From Spirochaetota bacterium (GTDB taxonomy: Bacteria > Spirochaetota > B62-G9 > DRHN01): DNA of 41,961 nt. Below, one piece after another: positions 32,079 to 39,480 of this stretch (within the stretch, counting starts at the first letter, position 1; every line of letters starts with the position of its first letter). The DNA is taken from assembly GCA_016934265.1 (NCBI GenBank), contig JAFGTF010000044.1:1-41961 (forward strand), read 5' to 3'. The notes under the pieces are model-generated. The model was given only the letters and a program-made list of their open reading frames with translations, was not told where the DNA came from and did not search any database. The translations under genes and the position numbers were made by a program.

Positions 32079-32918
32079 ATGGACCAAAGAGGGGAGAGAT
32101 TCGCCGCCGTATTCGGCACATCGAAACCGATCATCGGAATGGTACACCTTAAACCCCTCCCGGGCGCGCCCCGGTACGACAGCGGCGCCGGCATGGGAAG
32201 GATCATCGAGATGGCGCTGGAAGACGCCGAGGCACTGGTGTCGGGAGGCATCGACGCGCTGCAGGTCGAAAACCAGTGGGACCGGCCGTTTCAGAAGTCG
32301 GAGGATGTCGGGTTCGAAACGGTCGCCGCGATTACGGCGGTCATCGAGAGGCTGAAAAGCCGGTTAGAAATCCCCATAGGAGTAACCGTTCATCTCAACG
32401 CGGTGAGACAGGCCGTCGCAATCGCCGTCGCAACGGGATGCAGATGGGTCAGGGCGTTCGAGATGGCGAATGCGTATATTTCCAACGCGGGGATCGTCGA
32501 GGCGGCGGGCCCCGCCGCAACGAGATACCGAACTTTTTTACGCGCGGACGACGACGTTATGATATTCGGCGATTTCCATGTCAAGCACGGGAGCCACCAG
32601 ATACTGTCGGACCGGAGCCTCTTCGAGCAGGCGGATGACGTCGTGACGGCGCTCGGAGATGCGGTGATCGTAACCGGATTGAAGACAGGGCGGCCGCCGG
32701 ACAAAGACGATATCGCCGATATCGGGAAAGCGGTTTCCGTTCCCGTGCTGATCGGGAGCGGCTTGTCTTACGAAAACCTGGATCAACTTTTACCGCTTTC
32801 CGACGGCGCGATCGTCGGGAGCTCGTTCAAGATCGACGGCGTGCTGGCCAATCCGGTCGATAAGAAGAGGGTTCGAAAGTTTATGGACAAGGCGAAGCGG
32901 ATCAGGGGCGATTCGTAG
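32079..32918 (+). CDS. BtpA/SgcQ-family TIM-barrel protein
   Basis: This protein has 279 residues from the ATG at 32079, preferred over an ATG at 32064 because GGAGGGGGGCGGA lies directly before it. The family signature IIGMVHLKPLPGAPRYD is near the N-terminus. GIDALQVENQWDRPF, GVTVHLNAVRQAVAIA and ALGDAVIVTGLKTGRPPD follow in family order. BtpA was named for photosystem I assembly in cyanobacteria. SgcQ, its E. coli relative, sits in a sugar cluster next to the Rpe-like SgcE. The biochemical role is unknown. It closes a run of genes with 12-30 bp spacing and is likely a catabolic enzyme acting on the same substrate. Confidence 0.88.
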   Translation: MDQRGERFAAVFGTSKPIIGMVHLKPLPGAPRYDSGAGMGRIIEMALEDAEALVSGGIDALQVENQWDRPFQKSEDVGFETVAAITAVIERLKSRLEIPIGVTVHLNAVRQAVAIAVATGCRWVRAFEMANAYISNAGIVEAAGPAATRYRTFLRADDDVMIFGDFHVKHGSHQILSDRSLFEQADDVVTALGDAVIVTGLKTGRPPDKDDIADIGKAVSVPVLIGSGLSYENLDQLLPLSDGAIVGSSFKIDGVLANPVDKKRVRKFMDKAKRIRGDS

Positions 32919-33037
32919 CGGTTTTCGTTCTTTTTACGGGCGCACACGGGTATGTGCCGATTGATCGGAACACGCGGCCTATGATGCGTATCAGATACTG
33001 TTTTTAATCTCATACCACAACGGGATACCGAGCGGGA

Positions 33038-34240
33038 TTGTCTGCATTCAAACCTTATTCAAAAAGAGCGGAAGGCTCACGCGCCGTGTGGAAAACGGCC
33101 GCCTATTTCCTTTCCTACATCGCGCTTGGGATGGTCATGGCGGTAATAGGCCCCACCCTCCCCGGACTCGCCGAACAGACGAAGGTCGATCTGAGCCGTA
33201 TCAGCTATCTTTTTACCTCCAACTTTCTCGGATATCTCCTTGGGGCGCTTTTCATCGGCCGCCTCTTCGACAGTATCAGGGGCCACCGCCTGATGATCGT
33301 CTCGCTTGCAACGATGGCAGGCTCTATGGCGGCGGTCCCCTTCATCCCCGGCCACCGGCTGCTTGTAGGCCTGTTTTTTCTGCTCGGAATGGCGAGCGGC
33401 AACCTTGATGTCGGGTGCAACACGCTCACCGTGAGGACTCACAAACAAAACGTCGGCCCGCTCATCAACGGCCTGCATTTCTGCTTCGCGCTCGGACAGT
33501 TTCTCTCTCCCTTCATAATCGCATGGATACTGAGAGGGAGCCGCACCTTCCACTCGGGATACCGGATACTCGCCATCTTTATCGCGATCATCATGTGCTA
33601 CATCTTTTTTTTGAAAAGCCCCGGAACAGGGGAACAGCGGAAGGCGGGATCCGTTTCGAAAAGCGACCGGCTCGTTCTGATACCGTGCGTGCTGTTTCTA
33701 CTGCTCCATGTCGGCGCCCAGACGAGCTACGGGGGCTGGATCGTCTCGTACGCCATTTTCGAGGGTCTGGCCGAGGAGTCTCGGGCCGCGTATCTCGCGG
33801 CGACGTTTTTCGGTTTGCTGGCTGCGGGAAGACTGATCGCGGTTTTTCTCTCTCGCCTAAGCAGGCCGGTCGTTCTACTTCTGATCGATCTTGCGGGGTG
33901 CATGCTCGGCGCAGGGGCCGTTCTTTTTTTTCCACGCTCGATTCACGTTCTGTGGATTGGCACGATGTGTGAGGGGCTGGCAATGGCTTCGATCTTTCCG
34001 GTCACGCTCCATTTCATAGAGGAGCAGATAGGGCTATCCGGAACGACGGCCGGGTGGGTGATGGTCGGTTCCAGCATCGGGGGAATGAGCTTCCCCATGC
34101 TGGTGGGGCAGCTTTTCGAATCCCGAGGCCCTCATATCATGTTCGTTATCGTCATAGCCGACCTGGTTCTTGCCGTCTGTGTCCTGTTTGCGATGGCGGT
34201 TCTGTCACGAAAAAGGAAAGACGGTTCCGGCCCGGTATAG
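33038..34240 (+). CDS. MFS transporter, sugar type (tandem copy 1)
   Basis: This is a 12-TM MFS protein of about 400 residues. GRLFDSIRGHR is the TM2-TM3 loop motif, followed by SGNLDVGCNTLTVRTH and LHFCFALGQFLSPFI, which resemble the NaGLT1/FucP-like sugar MFS group. The start is uncertain: a TTG at 33038 with a weak GAGCGGG, or a GTG at 33086 with GGAAGG ten bases upstream, which would remove 16 residues before TM1. It lies 119 bp after the BtpA gene, so it may form a separate unit with its paralogue at 34338. Confidence 0.83.
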   Translation: MSAFKPYSKRAEGSRAVWKTAAYFLSYIALGMVMAVIGPTLPGLAEQTKVDLSRISYLFTSNFLGYLLGALFIGRLFDSIRGHRLMIVSLATMAGSMAAVPFIPGHRLLVGLFFLLGMASGNLDVGCNTLTVRTHKQNVGPLINGLHFCFALGQFLSPFIIAWILRGSRTFHSGYRILAIFIAIIMCYIFFLKSPGTGEQRKAGSVSKSDRLVLIPCVLFLLLHVGAQTSYGGWIVSYAIFEGLAEESRAAYLAATFFGLLAAGRLIAVFLSRLSRPVVLLLIDLAGCMLGAGAVLFFPRSIHVLWIGTMCEGLAMASIFPVTLHFIEEQIGLSGTTAGWVMVGSSIGGMSFPMLVGQLFESRGPHIMFVIVIADLVLAVCVLFAMAVLSRKRKDGSGPV

Positions 34241-34337
34241 GGAAAATACAGCGCGCCGGCGTCCGGTATCGATGTGGGTCCGTGATTTTCGGGGCCGCAT
34301 GTCGCAGGATTCCGATTATTTGTCGTTATAACCTTTA

Positions 34338-35567
34338 ATGGTTGTCATAAAGAAAAAAAAGATGTATAAACGGGTTGAAATGAAACCAGATCGAAAAAGG
34401 AAGATTGTGAGGACGACGGCCTATTATATCGGGTTTGTCGCGCTCGGTATGTCTTTCGCGTCTCTCGGGCCCACGCTTATCGGGCTCGCCCGGAACACGA
34501 ACAGCTCCCTGGACGGGATAAGCTGGCTCTTCTTTACGCATGCCGCGGGATACAGCATAAGCTCCCTCTTGGGGGGAAGGCTGTACGATAGGTTCGACGG
34601 GCATCCTCTCATGGCGGGCTCGCTCGGAGTGATCGTCGTAACCATGGCGACGATACCCCTGTTCTCACGGCTTTCCTTTCTCGCTGCCGTGTTCTTCGTC
34701 CGGGGGCTCGCATCGGGAGCGACCGATGTGGGGGGAAACACCCTTCTGGTCTGGGTGCACGGCGACCGTTCCGGGCCATGGCTCAACCTCCTGCATTTCT
34801 TCTTCGGAACCGGGGGACTTCTCGCGCCCGTAGTGGTGGCCCAATCTTTACTGCTTTCCGGAGACATTGCGACCGCATACCGGGCCATTGCGGTATTCGT
34901 GCTTCCCGTCTGCATATGGACGGCATGCATCAAGAGCCCGGGGATCTCGGCTGCGCCCGGTGAGCCGGAGCTGCGCTCCTCCCGGGTGAAGGTAACGGCG
35001 ATTTTCACGCTTTTCTTTTTTCTCCACGTGGGTGTACAGGCCTCCTTCAGCGGATGGATATCCACCTACGCGATCGAGAGGGGGTTGCTGAACGAGGCCC
35101 GCGCTGCCTACCTCGCCTCCATCTTCTGGGCCGCGCTGACGGCGGGGAGGCTCGCCGGTGTCCCCGTGTCCTCACACGCCGCTCCCTCCCGTATACTGAC
35201 CGTCAACCTCTGCGGGTGCCTGGTCGCAGCGGCGCTTTTGTTTCTCTTGCCCGACAGCAGGGCCGTGTTGTGGCTCGGTACCGTGCTGATGGGATTTTCG
35301 ATGGCGTCTATGTTTCCGGTAAGCATCATCTTCGCCGGCGGATTCATGCATATCACGGGAAGCGTAATGGGGCTCTTCCTCGTCGGCGCGAACGTCGGGA
35401 GCATGGTGGTGCCGTGGGTGATAGGCCAGCTATTCGAACGGTGGGGGGGCGGTGTGCTGAACGGTTTCATCATCGTCCTTGTAATCGCTTCCTTTGGCGT
35501 GCTCGCGCTGCTGCATGCGAAGCAGAAAAGGGCGACGGATGATAAGGCCAGGGGCAAAGGGCGGTAA
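34338..35567 (+). CDS. MFS transporter, sugar type (tandem copy 2)
   Basis: This 409-residue MFS protein is paralogous to the preceding gene: both share SLGPTL/VIGPTL in TM1, GGRLYDRFDGH, SGATDVGGNTLLVWVHGD, LLHFFFGTGGLLAPVV, and GWISTYAIERGL against GWIVSYAIFEGL. About 12 hydrophobic segments are visible. The ATG at 34338 has no clear ribosome site; Met9 (34362) or Met15 (34380) are alternatives, all before TM1. It lies 97 bp after copy 1. The two may carry related substrates, or one may export a product. Confidence 0.83.
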   Translation: MVVIKKKKMYKRVEMKPDRKRKIVRTTAYYIGFVALGMSFASLGPTLIGLARNTNSSLDGISWLFFTHAAGYSISSLLGGRLYDRFDGHPLMAGSLGVIVVTMATIPLFSRLSFLAAVFFVRGLASGATDVGGNTLLVWVHGDRSGPWLNLLHFFFGTGGLLAPVVVAQSLLLSGDIATAYRAIAVFVLPVCIWTACIKSPGISAAPGEPELRSSRVKVTAIFTLFFFLHVGVQASFSGWISTYAIERGLLNEARAAYLASIFWAALTAGRLAGVPVSSHAAPSRILTVNLCGCLVAAALLFLLPDSRAVLWLGTVLMGFSMASMFPVSIIFAGGFMHITGSVMGLFLVGANVGSMVVPWVIGQLFERWGGGVLNGFIIVLVIASFGVLALLHAKQKRATDDKARGKGR

Positions 35568-35660
35568 GGCAATAAATGCTGTTTCACGATTTGAAAACGT
35601 ATTACCGTATACATATGGAAGAAGCCACAGGACGAATTTTGTACTTAATACATTATTAAA

Positions 35661-35689
35661 TTGCTTTCAAATTGTGTAGAAAATATATT
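35661..35689 (+). promoter_or_regulatory. Promoter of GRE4
   Basis: TTGCTT (35661-35666) and TATATT (35684-35689) are 17 bp apart in an A+T-rich block. This gives a leader of about 80 bases before GRE4, which has GGGAGGAGCTTG as its ribosome site. Confidence 0.55.
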
Positions 35690-35774
35690 ATATATTGTAG
35701 TATGGTATTGTACGTGAAAACAGTTTCGGCCGGGTAGCGGTGCGGGCTCGCCTATCGGCACGAAAGGGAGGAGC

Positions 35775-38057
35775 TTGATGGACAGGCTGTCGCTTATCAA
35801 GGAACGGCTTTTCAAAGAGTACTACGAGAAAAAGGAGTGGTGGGGGGACGACCTTTCGATCTTCGACGACGATCCTTCTCTGGTCGATAAACCGCTCGTG
35901 GTCAGGAAGGCCTTCGCGATACAGAAGGTCTGCCGGGAGATGCCGGTCGGCCTCAAGGAGCACGAGCTCATCGTCGGCCTTCCCGCAATGGCTTCGGTCG
36001 GATTCGGACACATGCTGCCGCGGTACGAGACGGACGAGGAAGCGGAGGCTGCCGCGAAGGTGTGCCTGAACAGGAAATCGGTATGGGGGCACCACAACCC
36101 CTACTATCCCAAGATACTCGAAAAAGGGCTCAACGGCATAATAGAAGAGGCGAAATCATACCGGTCGAAGCTGGGGAAAGAAGACCGTGAAAAATCAGAA
36201 TGGTACGACGCGGTCATCATCGCCCTTTCATCCGCGGGAATACTCGCGAAAAGATACGCCGACCTGTGTGAATATTCCGCGGGCGAGGCCGAGACCGAAG
36301 AGAGAAGAAAGGAGCTTCTTACGATCGCCGGGGTCTGCCGAAAGGTGCCGATGCAGCCCGCGGACAGCTTCCACGAGGCGCTTGAGAGCGTCTGGCTCGT
36401 TCACGCGATACTGCACAGTACGCTGAACTACACTTCCATAGGGAGGGTCGACCAGTACCTCTGGCCGTTCTATAAGAAGGACTTGGACGGCGGTATCATC
36501 ACGAAACAACACGCGCGTGATCTTCTGGGTTCTTTTTTAGTGAAGTTCAACGAGCGCGTGCAGCTCAACAACGACCATATCGAGAATCACTTCACCTTCG
36601 GCGACTGGTCTCAGGGCGGCGACCCCGACCTCGAAACCACGCACCTAAGGATGTCGAACGACATGGACTACACGTTCGGTCAATCGTCCAACCACTGGCT
36701 GCAGAACTGCATGCTCTCAGGGCTCACGCTGGACGGAAAGGACGCCACCAACGAGCTCACCTATCTCATAATAGAGGTGACAAATGAGCTCGAGCTCATA
36801 GATCCCCTTCTCTCCGTCAGGCTGCACAAGAACTCGCCGAAGGCGATCGTGCGCGCGACAGCGAAAGCGCTCGCAAAAGGCGGCGCTCAGCCCACTGTCT
36901 TCAACGACGACGTGCTCGTGCCGGGCTTGGTGAAGTGGCTCGGCGTACCCCTGGAAGATGCCCGTGACTACTCAAATGACGGCTGCTGGGAGGCGATACC
37001 CCAGGGAAGAACGGAGTTCGGGTACGGGCACATCGAGGTGCTCCTCAGTCTCGAGAGCCTCCTGAATAGAGGGAAATCATTACTGAACAACAACAAAATA
37101 GGGCCTGATTCAGGCGACCTTTCGAAGTTCACTACATTCGAAGAGCTCTACGAGGTCTACAAGGACCAGGTGAGACAGCGTATCGACATAGCCCTGGAGA
37201 ACAAGCTGGAATACTACGACGAGGTCCACAAGATAGCGCCCATCCCGTTCCTCTCCGGGATAATGGAAGGCTGCCTGAAAACCGGAAAGGACATCACGCA
37301 GCGCGGGGCCCGGTATCGCTTCTACGCGCCGCTCGTCACGGGATTTTCCCATACTGTCGACTCTCTCGCCGTTATCAAGAAGGTCGTGTATGAGGAAAAG
37401 ATGATCTCCCTAAAAGAGCTTGTCGAGGTTCTGCGGAACAACTGGGAGGGGCAGGAGAGGCTCAGGCAGTACTGCCTTAACAGGGTGCCGAAGTACGGGA
37501 ACGACAACGACTATACGGACGATATCGGAAAGGGCCTTCTCACTTTCTACACAGATTATATCTACGAGTGGAACAGGAAAATCGACTGGCTTATTCTCAC
37601 GCCCGGAATCGGCACCTTCGAAAACTATCCGAGGTTCGGCTACGTGTGCGGCGCATCCGCGGACGGCAGGTTCGCGCAGGGGCCCATTTCCAGTAATTAT
37701 TCGCCGTCGGTGGGCAGGGACACGTCCGGCCCGACCGCGGTATTGAAGTCAGCCGCGAAGTTCGATCTCGGCCGTTTAAACGATGGCTGCCCGGTCGATA
37801 TGAAGATCAGTTTCAGCGGGGAAAAGGACGAAAAGAAGTACGAGATACTCGAAAACTTCATCAGGTCGTTCATCGCGCTCGGCGGCAACATACTTACGAT
37901 AACAACGGTAAGCGTAGACACGCTGAAAGCGGCGCAGAAACAACCGGAGAAGTATGCCTCGCTCAGGGTCAGGCTCGGCGGGCTGACCGCGTACTTCGTT
38001 CAGCTTGCCATACCGCAGCAGGATGAGTATATTAACAGGACAGAGCACGGCTTCTAA
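35775..38057 (+). CDS. Glycyl radical enzyme 4 (GCWE type, divergent)
   Basis: This 760-residue GRE has catalytic Cys404 and Glu406 in NDGCWEAIPQGRTEF. The Trp between them replaces the Val/Ile of the other three GREs, and the loop lacks the Pro after Glu. The radical Gly736 is in RLGGLTAYFVQL, where the common RVAGYSA reads RLGGLTA; the tail INRTEHGF is standard. The N-terminal 100 residues (WWGDDLSIFDDDPSLVDKP, HHNPYYPKILEKG) are unlike GREs 1-3. Active-site differences on both loops imply a distinct substrate class. I do not recognise a characterised match. It has its own promoter, an activase 134 bp downstream and then a MoaD-like gene. The GRE assignment is firm; the function is unknown. 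Confidence 0.92.
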   Translation: MMDRLSLIKERLFKEYYEKKEWWGDDLSIFDDDPSLVDKPLVVRKAFAIQKVCREMPVGLKEHELIVGLPAMASVGFGHMLPRYETDEEAEAAAKVCLNRKSVWGHHNPYYPKILEKGLNGIIEEAKSYRSKLGKEDREKSEWYDAVIIALSSAGILAKRYADLCEYSAGEAETEERRKELLTIAGVCRKVPMQPADSFHEALESVWLVHAILHSTLNYTSIGRVDQYLWPFYKKDLDGGIITKQHARDLLGSFLVKFNERVQLNNDHIENHFTFGDWSQGGDPDLETTHLRMSNDMDYTFGQSSNHWLQNCMLSGLTLDGKDATNELTYLIIEVTNELELIDPLLSVRLHKNSPKAIVRATAKALAKGGAQPTVFNDDVLVPGLVKWLGVPLEDARDYSNDGCWEAIPQGRTEFGYGHIEVLLSLESLLNRGKSLLNNNKIGPDSGDLSKFTTFEELYEVYKDQVRQRIDIALENKLEYYDEVHKIAPIPFLSGIMEGCLKTGKDITQRGARYRFYAPLVTGFSHTVDSLAVIKKVVYEEKMISLKELVEVLRNNWEGQERLRQYCLNRVPKYGNDNDYTDDIGKGLLTFYTDYIYEWNRKIDWLILTPGIGTFENYPRFGYVCGASADGRFAQGPISSNYSPSVGRDTSGPTAVLKSAAKFDLGRLNDGCPVDMKISFSGEKDEKKYEILENFIRSFIALGGNILTITTVSVDTLKAAQKQPEKYASLRVRLGGLTAYFVQLAIPQQDEYINRTEHGF

Positions 38058-38103
38058 CCCCGGCGCGTAAGAAATACCGGGAAGAAGACCTCTTTCGGCA
38101 TCG

Positions 38104-38132
38104 TTGACGGGTGGTTCGCCACGATTTATAAA
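38104..38132 (+). promoter_or_regulatory. Promoter between GRE4 and its activase
   Basis: TTGACG (38104-38109) and TATAAA (38127-38132) are exactly 17 bp apart, in the 134-bp gap after GRE4. Activase 4 could therefore be made independently of GRE4. Confidence 0.55.
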
Positions 38133-38191
38133 TAATAATTTAAGGAAGCAACGCGGTCGCTCGAATAATCGCACTGCTGTAGACCTGATAG

Positions 38192-39121
38192 ATGGAAACG
38201 GATACCGCTGACGCCGCGGGCAAAAATGGGGTGATCTTTGATATACAGAGATTTTCCCTGCACGACGGTCCCGGAATAAGAACCCTCGTCTTCATGAAGG
38301 GCTGCCCGCTTCGATGCCTCTGGTGCAGCAATCCCGAATCGCAGAGCAGGAATCCGCAGGTGCTCTTCTACGAGGAGAAATGTATCGGGTGCGGCGCGTG
38401 CTATGAGGTATGCCCCCGCCGCGGGTCGCTTCTGGAAGACTGGCCCGTTCCGAGAGAGGATTGTACGGGCTGCGGCTGCTGCGTCGAGGTCTGCTTCGCG
38501 GGCGCGAGGGAGCTTTCAGGAAGGGTCGTGAGCGTGCGTGAGGTCCTCGATGTCGTGCTGCGCGACCGAACCTTCTACGAACAGTCGGAAGGCGGCGTCA
38601 CCGTGGGGGGAGGGGAGCCGCTTCTGCAGTATGAATTCACTGCGGGGCTCCTTCGAGCCTGCAGGGAGAACGGCCTTCATACCGCGGTGGAGACCTGCGG
38701 GTTCGCAGGGAAAAACGCGCTCGAGACCGTGCTGCAGCATACGGATCTTCTTCTCTTCGATCTGAAGCACATGGACACGGAAGTCCATAAACGGTATACC
38801 GGTGCGGGCAACGAGCGGATACTGGAAAACGCTCGGTTCGCTTCGAAGACGGTACGCAAGATGGTGATACGGATGCCGCTCATTCCGGGCGTGAACAGCG
38901 ACGAGACGAACATAGAGGCCCTCGCCGGGTTCATAAAAAACGAGCTCGAAGGGGTCGAGAGAGTCGACATCCTTCCGTACCATACCATGGGGGCGTCGAA
39001 GATAACGAGACTCGGCGGAGAATACCCTCTCGGGGATCTCGAGCCCCTGACGCAGGAAAGGATAGATCGAACGACCGGGATCCTGAAGTCACGGGGGCTA
39101 AAGGTAACGGTCGGAGGATAG
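38192..39121 (+). CDS. Glycyl radical enzyme activase 4 (radical SAM)
   Basis: This 309-residue activase has a radical-SAM motif at C38-x3-C42-x2-C45 after LHDGPGIRT. The ferredoxin clusters are complete: C64/67/70/74 and C91/94/97/101, with an extra Cys96 inside the second (CTGCGCCVEVC). The SAM-binding SGGEP of the other activases reads GGGEP here. The ATG at 38192 has only a weak ribosome site. GRE4 is the natural partner. The MoaD-like gene follows 86 bp later. Confidence 0.92.
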   Translation: METDTADAAGKNGVIFDIQRFSLHDGPGIRTLVFMKGCPLRCLWCSNPESQSRNPQVLFYEEKCIGCGACYEVCPRRGSLLEDWPVPREDCTGCGCCVEVCFAGARELSGRVVSVREVLDVVLRDRTFYEQSEGGVTVGGGEPLLQYEFTAGLLRACRENGLHTAVETCGFAGKNALETVLQHTDLLLFDLKHMDTEVHKRYTGAGNERILENARFASKTVRKMVIRMPLIPGVNSDETNIEALAGFIKNELEGVERVDILPYHTMGASKITRLGGEYPLGDLEPLTQERIDRTTGILKSRGLKVTVGG

Positions 39122-39207
39122 GGCCAAGACGGCTTATCAAACGTGTTCGGGGCGGTGAACAGGAAGCATACTGTCTATTTCGTTTCCCGGGTTCGAAGGA
39201 GCAGCAA

Positions 39208-39480
39208 ATGGCGAAAGTGACGATACCGGTACAGTACAGAAAACTTGCGGACAACGAGCCGTATTTCAAGAGCGGATTAAAGCGGGTGATGGATATCATC
39301 GAGGAGCTTGTCGGAGTCTACCCGCGGCTTAAGCCGCTTCTGTTCGACGACTCGGGCGCTCTTCGATCGACCGTGCTCTACTTTGTAGACAGAAAGGACA
39401 TCAGGACGCTTGACGGCGTCGATACCCCGGTCACCGAAGACGCCACACTCAGCATCGTACCGGCGATCGCAGGCGGCTAG
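39208..39480 (+). CDS. MoaD/ThiS-family small protein with C-terminal Gly-Gly
   Basis: This 90-residue protein has a beta-grasp (ubiquitin-like) pattern: a first strand KVTIPVQYRKLA, a helix SGLKRVMDIIEELVGVYPRL, and the ending DATLSIVPAIAGG. The diglycine end is what E1-like enzymes (MoeB/ThiF) adenylate so the protein can carry sulfur for molybdopterin, tungstopterin or thiamine synthesis. No MoeB/ThiF, MoaE or Mo/W enzyme is in the window, so the partner is elsewhere. GAAGGAGCAGCAA precedes the ATG. Its stop overlaps the convergent ferredoxin-nitroreductase stop by 4 bp (CTAG at 39477-39480). A role beside a GRE is unusual. Confidence 0.85.
   Translation: MAKVTIPVQYRKLADNEPYFKSGLKRVMDIIEELVGVYPRLKPLLFDDSGALRSTVLYFVDRKDIRTLDGVDTPVTEDATLSIVPAIAGG

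Noticed and set aside
20604..32918. A choline-TMA cycle (CutC-type GRE feeding a trimethylamine methyltransferase)
   Set aside because: GRE1 lacks the residues I recall after GCVEP in CutC, and the MttB homologue has no pyrrolysine codon, so it is unlikely to use trimethylamine. No shell or choline-specific genes are present.
6878..39121. A GRE-associated bacterial microcompartment
   Set aside because: No BMC-domain shell protein, CoA-acylating aldehyde dehydrogenase or phosphotransacylase is encoded in the window.
38192..39121. An IslA/HpsG-type sulfonate lyase locus around GRE4
   Set aside because: No sulfite reductase, sulfite exporter or sulfonate transporter gene is present, and the GCWE loop does not match what I recall for those lyases.
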